From Gammaproteobacteria bacterium (GTDB taxonomy: Bacteria; Pseudomonadota; Gammaproteobacteria; Francisellales; CACEW01): a DNA stretch of 36,539 bases. Numbering within the stretch: the first letter of the stretch is position 1; every line of letters starts with the position of its first letter. Positions 16,374-24,492 of this stretch are shown piece by piece. The notes under the pieces were generated by a model, which was not told the DNA's origin, searched no databases, and worked only from the letters and a program-made list of their open reading frames with translations. The position numbers and the translations under genes were made by a program. The DNA is taken from the NCBI GenBank assembly GCA_029256015.1, contig JAQSYQ010000016.1:1-36539 (forward strand), read 5' to 3'.

Positions 16374-17708
16374 TCAAATTCCGGAAGGATAAGTTTCCGA
16401 TATATCCTCATGCTCCCAGTTAACCGAGACTTCAAGAGGAACCACAGCACTGGTTTCATCAAAATGAATGATGCTGTCAAATTGATAAGGCAGTCGGGTG
16501 AAATAATAGTGGCTTTTACGTTCTGTGTCGGGACTGTAAATGACGCCAATTGCTCTTTGCAGCCTTGGGTAACGTAAATAGGTCTCAAGCTCAATATCAT
16601 TAAGGTTGAGTAAAAAGTTTGGGTAGGGGACCAGATGAAATAAAAGTTCATAACTACCGGCTAAACCCGGTTTGACTTCTTTGCACTCGGGCGGAGCATC
16701 CCATTCAGAAGCGGCGGTGACCGTTCCAGTGTAAGTTGAAAAGCCTATGCTATAAACCGTGCTGCCATATTGTTCTCTTAGCAACTGGCCCAAGTTGACC
16801 TCGCCAAGCTCGCTCATTTCAGTGGCTCTTGCATCGCCAAGATGAGAGTTGTGGGCCCAAATAACGATTTTGGCCAGGCGGTTAAAGCGTTTGGCAAGAT
16901 AGGCCGCTAAGGCATTGAAGCTTTCTGCCATGTGCTGGTCTCTTAAGTTCCAAGAAGAGATATTGCTCTCAAACATAGCCCGGTAGTAACGTTCGGAATT
17001 TTTAATCAAGCGGGCATTTTGAATGGCATAAAAGTAGCGCTCTCTTGCACTCAATGAACCTGAAGCCGTATAAATATGCTCATGGCACTGTAATTCAAGC
17101 AACTGCTCTTCAACTTCTTTGGAGCAGGATTTTTTCATGCCGCTGCTGACAAGATAGCCATAGGTTTGGGAGCTGCTTCCATTATTAAAGCTGGCATATC
17201 TTTCTTTGGCTCTTAGCGCCGCGTCAGGATCTTTATGTTGTAAATATTTGATCACGGCTTTGCTAGAGTTTTGAAGGCTATACAAATCCAAGCCATAAAA
17301 GCCGATTTTGTCAGGCTTAGCTAAGTTGTCATTATAGTTGCGTAGCCAGGTGAGAAAGGGCAATAAAGTGGTATTTCGCCACATCCAGGTAGGAAATCTT
17401 TTAAATTGATTTAGGGCCTTATCCCATTCATTAGGTTTGCCTTCACCCTGTAAATAGCGATGTAGCCGGTAGACATCAGGAAAGTCACCTTCTATGGCAA
17501 CAGCCATAAAGCCTTTTTCGGTGATAAGTCTTTCGGTAATTTCGGAGCGAGCCTGATAAAATTCATGGCTGCCATGAGTAGATTCCCCTAATAAAACAAA
17601 GCGTGAATCCCCAATTTTCTCAAGAAGCTCGTCATATCGGTTAGGAGAGCTTTGAAGCGATGAGGCTTTTGTAGAGATGAGTTCTAACATTTTTTGGTAA
17701 GTACTCAT
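16374..17708 (-). CDS. Erythromycin-esterase-like protein (Ere/SuccA-type fold)
   Basis: It has the family's catalytic-site motifs: VLLGESTHGSHEFYQAR (E42, H45) near residue 40, VAIEGDFPDVYRLHRYL (E73), and later IVIWAHNSHLGDARATEM with the conserved histidines. Members are metal-free hydrolases; true macrolide esterases are a minor part, and most have no known substrate. Length 444 aa is normal. ATG at 17708 is preferred over 17720 and 17780 because GGAAG lies at correct spacing and a TATAAT element (17732-17727) overlaps the upstream alternatives. The same 33 bp (promoter plus ribosome site) is duplicated 133 bp upstream. In mycobacteria this domain can be fused to a phosphoribosyltransferase (from memory, Rv2030c of the DosR hypoxia regulon). 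Here that partner is the next gene upstream. Confidence 0.85.
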   Translation of the reverse strand: MSTYQKMLELISTKASSLQSSPNRYDELLEKIGDSRFVLLGESTHGSHEFYQARSEITERLITEKGFMAVAIEGDFPDVYRLHRYLQGEGKPNEWDKALNQFKRFPTWMWRNTTLLPFLTWLRNYNDNLAKPDKIGFYGLDLYSLQNSSKAVIKYLQHKDPDAALRAKERYASFNNGSSSQTYGYLVSSGMKKSCSKEVEEQLLELQCHEHIYTASGSLSARERYFYAIQNARLIKNSERYYRAMFESNISSWNLRDQHMAESFNALAAYLAKRFNRLAKIVIWAHNSHLGDARATEMSELGEVNLGQLLREQYGSTVYSIGFSTYTGTVTAASEWDAPPECKEVKPGLAGSYELLFHLVPYPNFLLNLNDIELETYLRYPRLQRAIGVIYSPDTERKSHYYFTRLPYQFDSIIHFDETSAVVPLEVSVNWEHEDISETYPSGI

Positions 17709-17741
17709 AGTCGCTTCCATCTTTGCATTATACTTTTGTTG
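17709..17741 (-). promoter_or_regulatory. Promoter and ribosome site of the esterase gene, downstream copy of a 33-bp repeat
   Basis: On the minus strand it reads ...GTATAATGCAAAGATGGAAG..., with TATAAT at 17732-17727 and GGAAG next to the ATG at 17708. An identical 33-bp copy lies at 17842-17874. No strong -35 is seen. Confidence 0.55.
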
Positions 17742-17841
17742 CACTTCAGGCCGAGCGTTCCTCATGTATTTTATATACACTCCGGTTCTCAGCCTTTGTG
17801 CGCCTCAGTCTATTTCAAGATGGAACCGCTATAAAAACATG

Positions 17842-17874
17842 AGTCGCTTCCATCTTTGCATTATACTTTTGTTG
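17842..17874. repeat. Second copy of the 33-bp esterase promoter/start segment
   Basis: Identical to 17709-17741. On the minus strand its ATG is followed after two codons by TAG, so it no longer starts a gene. It keeps the TATAAT element and could give a second, longer leader for the esterase. It looks like a short local duplication. Confidence 0.8.
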
Positions 17875-17901
17875 TTTAGATCCCGAGTTCGCCTAACGGC
17901 G

Positions 17902-18031
17902 CCCCGGGATGACAAGCTGTTTTGTTGCTGCCCAGGATGATGACAAGTTGTTTATATTGGCGCTTCAGGGTGACAAGCTATTTATATTGCGGCGCCAGTA
18001 TGACAAACAATTTTCTATTGGCGCTCCAAGA
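17902..18031. repeat. Tandem ~30-bp repeats (four units with TGACAA core)
   Basis: TGACAA occurs at 17910, 17941, 17971 and 18001, spaced 31, 30 and 30 bases. Each is followed by a TGTTT/TATTT-like run, then TATTGGCGC or a variant, then a CAGGG-like end. Units differ at several bases. The array occupies the long gap (17709-18107) between the phosphoribosyltransferase and esterase genes, which holds no accepted gene. Confidence 0.75.
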
Positions 18032-18045
18032 TGGCTATCAGCTTC

Positions 18046-18083
18046 TGTCATTCTGGACGACCAAAGGTAGCTCCGGAATCCAG
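18046..18083. repeat. Dispersed-type palindromic repeat (TGTCATTCTGG...GGAATCCAG)
   Basis: It begins TGTCATTCTGGAC and ends CCGGAATCCAG, so the ends are imperfect inverted repeats (TTCTGGA / TCCGGAA). It resembles the element at 16311-16339 and follows the tandem array directly. It may serve as a processing or termination structure after the phosphoribosyltransferase gene. Confidence 0.45.
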
Positions 18084-18107
18084 CTCTTTCTTTTGTTTGG
18101 CATAGAT

Positions 18108-18785
18108 TTAAGCATGTTCTTCATATGCCTGTGGAGCTGGCCTATAGGATTGCGCTTTTTTAAGGTAGTCATTGACCTCGAGGTCATTAACCTGGGCAAA
18201 GTTTTCATACCATGCGCCCACCCCGCCAAAAGGCTCAGGGGTATACAGGCAAATAAGCTCATCCGCCACCGCTTCAAGTTCCTGGCATGCCTCTGTCGAA
18301 CCGACTGGTACCGCAGCAATAATTTTAGCTGGGTTAAACTTTCTCAAAGCGGTAATGGCTGCGCGCATCGTAGCCCCGGTAGCTACTCCGTCATCAATTA
18401 AAACCAAAGTCTTATTGGAGAGTCTGGGGATGGGCCTGCTGTCGCGATAGCGACGATTGCGCCTGTCTAGCTCTATTTCTTCTTCGGCTACAATCTTACT
18501 GATTTCAATGGGGCTTACGGCGAAGCTTTTTAAAAGCTCTTCATTAAAAACTTTGACGTAACCTAAAGAAATGGCGCCTATGGCTAGTTCTTTGTTTTGC
18601 GGGTGGCCTAATTTTCTAACCAGCCATACATCCATAGGAAGATGCAGCCTTTTTGCCACTTCAAAAGCGACCGGCACTCCACCTCTTGGTAAGGCTAATA
18701 TGAGAGTGTTAGGGTTATCAGCATATTGGTTGAGCATATCAGCTAAGATTTTCCCGGCATAAGGTCGGTCTTTAAATAATTTCAT
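18108..18785 (-). CDS. Phosphoribosyltransferase-family protein
   Basis: A type I PRTase fold (225 aa). The PRPP loop is VLIDDGVATGATMRAAI near residues 121-137. Upstream parts ILALPRGGVPVAFEVAKRL and DVWLVRKLGHP match the 'predicted phosphoribosyltransferase' family found alone or fused to erythromycin-esterase or hydrolase domains. The substrate base is unknown. Its start (18785) overlaps the stop of the eRF1-like gene (18782) by four bases, so they form one operon, with the esterase probably downstream. ATG at 18785 begins directly before the fold's first helix. Confidence 0.87.
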   Translation of the reverse strand: MKLFKDRPYAGKILADMLNQYADNPNTLILALPRGGVPVAFEVAKRLHLPMDVWLVRKLGHPQNKELAIGAISLGYVKVFNEELLKSFAVSPIEISKIVAEEEIELDRRNRRYRDSRPIPRLSNKTLVLIDDGVATGATMRAAITALRKFNPAKIIAAVPVGSTEACQELEAVADELICLYTPEPFGGVGAWYENFAQVNDLEVNDYLKKAQSYRPAPQAYEEHA

Positions 18786-19252
18786 CCACTTTTCTCCATA
18801 GTTTTTAAGAGAGCAGTTCGTTTTGGAAAAATTAAGCGATTCAAATCCCTTTCTACCACCCCCGTATAGTCTTTTTGAATCACTTTTTTAATCAGGTGTT
18901 TTATAGAGCCGGACAGCTCTTTTTCAAGTAATCCATAAAAATGCGGGGAAGATACAATGATAAGATTTTGAAACCGGTTTAGGGTGCGGGCATGATCAAT
19001 GATGTCAGCAAGTTCTTTAGCAAAGCGTTCCATTTCATTGTTTTGAATATCCTGGGCATGACCGCCTGGCGCAAAGCCCTGAGAACGATACATCCCAGGC
19101 TTGTCACTTAATAATTCATGGACTTTCATTCGGCTTTCAGGGTGTTCAATGCTGTGAATTAACTGCATCTCACGCGGCTGGCCGATAGCAGATTTGATTT
19201 TGAATATCCTGGCATGGCTTGCATTAGTCACTAACAACCAATCATGTGGCAT
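18782..19252 (-). CDS. 'Host attachment' family protein (bacterial eRF1-like, baeRF)
   Basis: MPHDWLLVTNASHARIFKI at the N-terminus, a QGFAPGGHAQDIQNNEMERFAKELADI stretch in the middle and LIIVSSPHFYGLLEKEL are typical of PF10116. This family is named from an Agrobacterium attachment mutant but belongs to the archaeo-eukaryotic release-factor-like proteins. A role in ribosome rescue or hibernation is more plausible than adhesion, since there is no signal peptide. The ATG at 19252 was chosen because AAAGGAGGAAAC sits right before it; a longer frame to 19369 would cross the FNR box. Length 156 aa is usual. It is first in an operon with the PRTase and starts 60 bases from the FNR box. Confidence 0.88.
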   Translation of the reverse strand: MPHDWLLVTNASHARIFKIKSAIGQPREMQLIHSIEHPESRMKVHELLSDKPGMYRSQGFAPGGHAQDIQNNEMERFAKELADIIDHARTLNRFQNLIIVSSPHFYGLLEKELSGSIKHLIKKVIQKDYTGVVERDLNRLIFPKRTALLKTMEKSG

Positions 19253-19311
19253 GTTTCCTCCTTTAAACAATATGGGGTTAAGCTTATGATGGCATTTTCT
19301 GGGAAGGAAAT

Positions 19312-19329
19312 AATTGATGTAGATCAATT
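19312..19329. promoter_or_regulatory. Perfect FNR-type box
   Basis: AATTGATGTAGATCAATT is an exact 18-bp palindrome containing the full TTGAT-N4-ATCAA consensus (19314-19327). It lies between two divergent genes. For the plus-strand gene a TATACT -10 (19352-19357) puts the box centre about 42-44 bases before the likely start site, the standard class II activator position. For the minus-strand operon a CATAAG element at 19288-19283 gives a similar distance. Both directions may be controlled. Confidence 0.85.
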
Positions 19330-19351
19330 CCACAGTTATTGGGGAATGATA

Positions 19352-19357
19352 TATACT
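19352..19357 (+). promoter_or_regulatory. -10 element of the membrane-protein gene
   Basis: TATACT, about 31 bases before the ATG at 19388, with the FNR box in place of a -35 element. A GAGG ribosome site follows. Confidence 0.6.
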
Positions 19358-19387
19358 TACTGAAATCAAATTTTTTGAGGAAATAAA

Positions 19388-20137
19388 ATGGAAACTGGGT
19401 CAATAGTATCTCAAAGGCTTTCAATTCGAGCTGTTTTAAAAGAAGCTTGGACATTAGTTCGTGGTACAAAGCTTGCCGTATTGGTTACCCTTCTACCTAT
19501 GGTCTTTGTGGCTTTAATCGTTTTTATGGTGCTAAGCAAAGTGCAGGTAGATGTCCATACAAACTATTGGACTGGTTTAGCTTACAACCTTATTTCGCCA
19601 TTGATTGATTCCCTATGTCTTTCAGTTTTTTTAGCGGGTCTTGCCATGATCGGTTTGAAGCGTGCTAGGCATGAAGCAATAAGATTTTCGGAAGGCCTGC
19701 AGTATTTTGGCAAATTGCCTAAAATTGTTACTATCAGCTATTTAGAAAGCCTGGCGATTTTATTAATCAATAACCTGGCCATTTTCGCTGTGGCTTTTCT
19801 TTTGGTCAAATCAGCAAGTATTCAAAGCACTACCGTGATGGCTGCCATCACTTTGGGAGTCGCTTTATTACTGACTATGCTGATTAAAACTTTTTTGAGT
19901 TTCAGTTTTCAGTTTGCCCTGGATAAACAGCTTTCAGTGATTTCAGCTATTGGCAGTTCTATCAAGCTTATCAGCCATCATTACTGGAAGATTTTCTTGC
20001 TTATTATAATCCTAGCCCTAATTAACTTTGTGGGAGCTTGTTTAGCAGGCATCGGTTTATTCTGGACAGTACCACTGGCTTATAACAGTATAGGAATACT
20101 GTACCGTGAGCTCGTTGATAAGTCCGCTGCGGCCTAA
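19388..20137 (+). CDS. Polytopic inner-membrane protein of unknown function (249 aa)
   Basis: Five or six hydrophobic helices lie at roughly residues 28-50, 66-90, 115-140, 146-172 and 198-235. The final part, SIKLISHHYWKIFLLI...P...ILYREL, has the pattern of DUF2189/BPSS1780-type or YciC-like membrane proteins, in which a last helix pair precedes a short LYR motif. I do not recognise a precise family. It has a good GAGGAAAT ribosome site, and an FNR box plus -10 element upstream, so low-oxygen or redox control is likely. Its stop overlaps the stop of the convergent exported-protein gene by three bases. Confidence 0.75.
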   Translation: METGSIVSQRLSIRAVLKEAWTLVRGTKLAVLVTLLPMVFVALIVFMVLSKVQVDVHTNYWTGLAYNLISPLIDSLCLSVFLAGLAMIGLKRARHEAIRFSEGLQYFGKLPKIVTISYLESLAILLINNLAIFAVAFLLVKSASIQSTTVMAAITLGVALLLTMLIKTFLSFSFQFALDKQLSVISAIGSSIKLISHHYWKIFLLIIILALINFVGACLAGIGLFWTVPLAYNSIGILYRELVDKSAAA

Positions 20138-20964
20138 TAAACATCCTGGCTGGCAGCCGCCGGAGTTGAAAGAGGCGGGATCATCACAACCAAATCGTTA
20201 AGCATTTGTTGGTCTTGGTGATCTCCCCCATACTCATTCCTTAGGTAATACGCTAAACAAACTAAATCATTAGCTGAATTGGGGTCTGCAACACCGCCCG
20301 GGCTATTAAATGTAGGGACTGCTCTATTTCCGCTTCCATTGACTCCGGACCCATTGGTTGGAATTGAAGGGAGATCCGATGTATAGACTGGATCGGTGCA
20401 AGGAGGAAGGTTAGTGCTGCCATAAGGAATGGTGACGCTAGCTGGCTGATAAGCAGCTGCACTAGTGTAATACGAGCCAGAAACACTGGTGCTATATCCG
20501 GCGCTGGGAATTTGAACAAAAGTACTTGCAGAAGTCGTAGGCAGTGACATGTATGTTCCGCCAAAAACAAGCGCCCCATTAATACCGTTGATCGTATAGG
20601 CAGAAGAAAAGTTATTATCACCCGGTATAGTAGACATACAAACAAACCACTGGTTATTGGCAACACCTGGATTAGCAGTAGTACCCGTTCCTGCAGGAAT
20701 GATGAAAGTGGGGGTTAGGCTGTTGCCAAGCCCAGTTGCCATTGTTAAATATGGCGGATATCCACCACTTGTAGCCATACTTAGCCATACCGGATAAGGC
20801 TGATTAGAATAGTTAACAAAGCTAATTGAAACTCCAGTCCAGTCATAGTTTGAATCAGTGCCACATGGAGGAAGAGAAGGAACATAGGTTGACACAGTGG
20901 CATAACTGTTAACAGCCATTAAACTGAAAACCGCTGAACACATAATTTTATAAAAAGCTTTCAT
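20134..20964 (-). CDS. Exported protein of unknown function at the end of the Dot/Icm block (276 aa)
   Basis: MKAFYKIMCSAVFSLMAVNSYA is a clear Sec signal peptide. The mature protein is rich in Ser, Thr, Gly, Pro, Tyr and Asn, with few charges and four to five cysteines, and looks beta-rich. I recognise no domain. ATG at 20964 is chosen because AAGGATG lies just upstream and the signal peptide starts there; the frame stays open to 21279 but would overlap dotA. It starts 29 bases after the dotA stop, so it is probably co-transcribed. Its composition recalls the glycine/proline-rich periplasmic stretches of DotA and IcmX here. It may be a periplasmic or surface companion of the secretion system. 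Confidence 0.7.
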   Translation of the reverse strand: MKAFYKIMCSAVFSLMAVNSYATVSTYVPSLPPCGTDSNYDWTGVSISFVNYSNQPYPVWLSMATSGGYPPYLTMATGLGNSLTPTFIIPAGTGTTANPGVANNQWFVCMSTIPGDNNFSSAYTINGINGALVFGGTYMSLPTTSASTFVQIPSAGYSTSVSGSYYTSAAAYQPASVTIPYGSTNLPPCTDPVYTSDLPSIPTNGSGVNGSGNRAVPTFNSPGGVADPNSANDLVCLAYYLRNEYGGDHQDQQMLNDLVVMIPPLSTPAAASQDVY

Positions 20965-20992
20965 AAGCATCCTTATTACCGAATAGGTCGAT

Positions 20993-23900
20993 TTATAACT
21001 GTGTGTCATCTTTAAAGCTTCTGTCAGATTGGGAAGATCCTTTGCGGCCACTATCCACAGCACCGCCCGCAGCCTTGCCCATACCTTGAGAAGTAGAGCT
21101 GACAGTAGAAACTTCTTTCTGGTCAAAGCTAGAGGTTTGATCAGCTTTAGATTTTTGAGTATCGATACCAGATTGAGTACCTTTGCCACCCGCATCTGCA
21201 GCTTGGCCAGCAGACTGTTGAACACCCTGAGAGATTTGTTGGAGATCTTGTGCGCCGGCTTGGTCGCCTCTTCCGCCACCGACCCATTCCATTACTTTAT
21301 CTGGGATCACGTAAATGGTTGAGAAGCATTTGTTGAAAGCAAGCACGATAAACGAGCAGTAAACAAACAGCATCAAGCAAGCTAAAATACCTTGGACCAT
21401 TTGGTCTCCTTGAGGAACTGCAGCCAAAATACTGGTCGCTACCGTATGGAAACCTTGTGCTGAGAAGCTAATCACAACATAAGTCAATAAAATACCTGTC
21501 AGCATACCGATCACCATTAAGACAGGCCTAAACACCACGCTCAAAAGCATTCTGACAGCAGGAACGCTATGGCCCATAAACTGATGCCCGCCAGGGTGAG
21601 CTAAACCGAGCATGACAATAGGAGCGGCGACTAAGGCTTCTAATACGCCAAGTAACCAAGCTATTTGTCCTGCCCAAAATAGGATATAAGGAGTCAAAGG
21701 CACTAGGAGGGCAAACTGGGCCCCGGCCGTAAATAAGCTCGTTAATACAAAGAGCACAATAGGCAGCCACATCAGGGTCATAGAGATGTTGGTCATCTCG
21801 GTGATGGTATATTGCATCATTATAAGATTAACATACTCTGCACCGGCATTAGCTGCCTGTCCCGCCATTTGGGCGCCTACACCGAATACTCCGCCAAAAG
21901 ATCCCAGCGCAGTTAAAACACCTGACGCTATCCCGGCTCCTGAACCCCAGTTAACATAAGTTTGCAGCTGGCTCTCAAATGCCTGGAACTGATTTTGATA
22001 ATGAGTATAGATATGTTCAAGGCTGGTTACGCAAACCATAATCATACTGATACCGGCAGCTTGAGTTTGCTGGATCAAACTAAATTGCTTAGACACTAAG
22101 CCTGGGGCCGCGGGGTCTGAGCCTAAGTTGTAGACAGACTGCATAATACTGTTAATAGATGCAGCGGGGTCTACAGAGTCAGTTGAACCTAAAAGCCCGC
22201 TAAAGATTTGGTTCAAGGCGTCTGAAACAGGCAGGTTAACAGCTTGATTGGCATTAGCAGAACTTAGCTCACCGTTATATTCCAAGACGTTAATAATACC
22301 GCTTAGATAAGGTAAGAGATATTCATAATAGTCTAAGGCGTTAGTATTAGGATAATTTTGAATATAGTAGTTATAGGCCATTTGTAATAATAAGGTTATA
22401 GGCCCCTGGTCAACAGTGGGTAGCTGCACAAGATTCGTATATAAATTAGGATATTTTTGCAGGTTCGCTGTTGGAATTTGAGGTGAGGGAGGCGTTCCTG
22501 TTGGTGGAGATGTTGGGTTTGGATTGAACGGAGCGATCAATAGAGCCCATTGCGTAGGCGCAATATCACTAGCTTGGAAAGGATAACTGGCTTGTAATAC
22601 TGCTGTTCCTCTAGTGTCATCTACTTGACAGGTATAAAGAGGTGGTGAGCCAACCCCCATTAGTTGAGCGGGGTTAGAGGGTGAAGCAAATCGATAAGAA
22701 GGAGCACCTGTTACCCAGTAATATCCAAGACTGAATAATGGGTTGTTTGGTCCTACCATGTTTGTATAGTTAAAAGGCCCGCAGGAATACTGCATGGTAA
22801 AATTACTTCCAGCTGAGTTAAGTTGGGGCGCGTTAAAACCTTGTTCCCATAAATAGGTTTGATAAGTTAGCAGGAAACTGCTTTTAAAATTAGTCAGCTG
22901 ATTAAATTGGTTTATAACCTGGTTTAAGGCGCCATAGAGGTATTGCAATGATTGAGAAAACTGATTGTCAACGATCAAATATGAACGTCCTGCGACCCAC
23001 CAGCTGTTGTTAAGTGGAATATCAATGGCTGGAGACTGGCTATTAGCGCCTGGGACTATGTAGTCATTCAGGTTAATAGTGACAGGGTAAACCTCGCTGC
23101 CTTCATGGTTCCCGTTTACGATATTATCTACCAGAGGCTTGCCATTAGCATCAAGAATAGGGCTTGAGCCAGGAATAACGTAGGTATTATTGGTGTAGCT
23201 TTCAGAGCCAGCAACGGGAGGAGTCAGCGAAGCCTGGTCAAACGCTTGGATAGCTATCTGATTTTGAGCTTGTGCTAATATGTCAGAGGTGACTCCTTGG
23301 AAGCTGCATGAAGCCTGACCTGATGGGGCATTTGCTGGGCAGGAGCTGTTATTGCCATAGTTCATCACATAGGTATTGACGATGTTGTTTATATCGCAAT
23401 ACATATAAGCCCCAATATCCCCTGAAGCAATATTGCTACAATTAGGTAAGTTTGATGGAGAAGTGGGGGTATAAGCATAGTAGCCTGATACATTGACTGT
23501 GGCGTTGCCGCTTGGTGCTGATAAATGCGCATTCCCATTAGGCAGAATAGTCGAGCTCCAGTTAGATTGTGCCGAATTACCGTTAAGGCTGTAGTTTGAA
23601 ATTACAGGTGGGTTTAATGGGGTAGAGTCTGTCGTAGTTGAATTGATTGCTAAGCTAAAATAAGCACTATCACTAGTGACGTTACCATTGAAAGGGCTAG
23701 AGCTAAGAGCGGAACTTACAGCCTTTTGGCAGCTAGCTGCTTGGCCAGGGAAAAGCAGATTACAAAGGCCGTTGTATTGGGTGCTTAAGGCATTAAGTAC
23801 GCTTGGAGGCAGCGTGTTTTTGCCGATGGTATAGTTGTTGTTAACGCAAAGTACAGTGGCATTAGAAGGCAGGTTGTCCGCCTGTGCCGCAGGGCAGCTG

Positions 23901-24490
23901 CTTGGGCTGTTGCTGCCAGAGTTCGAAGCATTAAATTGGTTAGCAATCGATTGAACAGCAATATTTAAAAATACTCCATCAACCGCTTCAGTTACGGTCG
24001 AGGATAAGAAACTGGGAACAGGGGGCGGCACATTGTTTTCAAAAATCTGGTTGATGGTCTGTTGCCAGACAGTGGTTCCCATATTAACGCCGATAAGAAT
24101 GGCATACAGGACGATTTTTTGACCGATACATAAGCCATTTTGCAAAGGGATAACAAATAATAAACCAAAAATAAGTCTGATCGGGGTCCAAATGCTATGC
24201 CAGTCTTTACCGAGAAACTGGCCTTCAGCTGCCGTATTGATTGTACCTACAAAGACCATAATGGCAAACAAAATGGTACCACAGCCCAACAGGGCTTGGT
24301 TAAAATACTGTAGCATTAAAGCAAATACTGGCAGAGGTAAAATACCTGAGCTTGGATCTCCAGGGATGATATAACCACCAGGATCAGGCTGGCTGGAGTC
24401 AACCATGTGATTGACTGCGCCTATAATCTGATTAAGGATATAAACCGACTGGTCATTAATGCTGGGCATAGCTAAGCTGAAAATAGACAT
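20993..24490 (-). CDS. dotA: DotA, large polytopic protein of the Dot/Icm secretion system
   Basis: 1165 aa (L. pneumophila DotA is about 1048). The N-terminal helix region around residues 54-85 and WTPIRLIFGLLFVIPLQNGL match the DotA/TraY start. A very long periplasmic segment (about 150-760), rich in Ser, Asn, Pro and Gly with several cysteines, separates it from the C-terminal helices (about 815-1080), which include PYILFWAGQIAWLLGVLEAL and PIVMLGLAHPGGHQFMG. The tail is a soluble Gln/Ser/Gly-rich stretch. DotA is an inner-membrane protein, partly released to the medium in Legionella, and is essential for effector export. It starts two bases after icmV. The larger periplasmic insert explains the extra length. 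Confidence 0.9.
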   Translation of the reverse strand: MSIFSLAMPSINDQSVYILNQIIGAVNHMVDSSQPDPGGYIIPGDPSSGILPLPVFALMLQYFNQALLGCGTILFAIMVFVGTINTAAEGQFLGKDWHSIWTPIRLIFGLLFVIPLQNGLCIGQKIVLYAILIGVNMGTTVWQQTINQIFENNVPPPVPSFLSSTVTEAVDGVFLNIAVQSIANQFNASNSGSNSPSSCPAAQADNLPSNATVLCVNNNYTIGKNTLPPSVLNALSTQYNGLCNLLFPGQAASCQKAVSSALSSSPFNGNVTSDSAYFSLAINSTTTDSTPLNPPVISNYSLNGNSAQSNWSSTILPNGNAHLSAPSGNATVNVSGYYAYTPTSPSNLPNCSNIASGDIGAYMYCDINNIVNTYVMNYGNNSSCPANAPSGQASCSFQGVTSDILAQAQNQIAIQAFDQASLTPPVAGSESYTNNTYVIPGSSPILDANGKPLVDNIVNGNHEGSEVYPVTINLNDYIVPGANSQSPAIDIPLNNSWWVAGRSYLIVDNQFSQSLQYLYGALNQVINQFNQLTNFKSSFLLTYQTYLWEQGFNAPQLNSAGSNFTMQYSCGPFNYTNMVGPNNPLFSLGYYWVTGAPSYRFASPSNPAQLMGVGSPPLYTCQVDDTRGTAVLQASYPFQASDIAPTQWALLIAPFNPNPTSPPTGTPPSPQIPTANLQKYPNLYTNLVQLPTVDQGPITLLLQMAYNYYIQNYPNTNALDYYEYLLPYLSGIINVLEYNGELSSANANQAVNLPVSDALNQIFSGLLGSTDSVDPAASINSIMQSVYNLGSDPAAPGLVSKQFSLIQQTQAAGISMIMVCVTSLEHIYTHYQNQFQAFESQLQTYVNWGSGAGIASGVLTALGSFGGVFGVGAQMAGQAANAGAEYVNLIMMQYTITEMTNISMTLMWLPIVLFVLTSLFTAGAQFALLVPLTPYILFWAGQIAWLLGVLEALVAAPIVMLGLAHPGGHQFMGHSVPAVRMLLSVVFRPVLMVIGMLTGILLTYVVISFSAQGFHTVATSILAAVPQGDQMVQGILACLMLFVYCSFIVLAFNKCFSTIYVIPDKVMEWVGGGRGDQAGAQDLQQISQGVQQSAGQAADAGGKGTQSGIDTQKSKADQTSSFDQKEVSTVSSTSQGMGKAAGGAVDSGRKGSSQSDRSFKDDTQL

Positions 24491-24492
24491 GG

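Noticed and set aside
17922..18401. Plus-strand ORF over the tandem repeats and PRTase
   Set aside because: It is antisense to a clear phosphoribosyltransferase and begins inside repeats.
20965..21279. N-terminal extension of the exported protein after dotA
   Set aside because: It overlaps the dotA 3' end and would bury the signal peptide; the ATG at 20964 has its own ribosome site.
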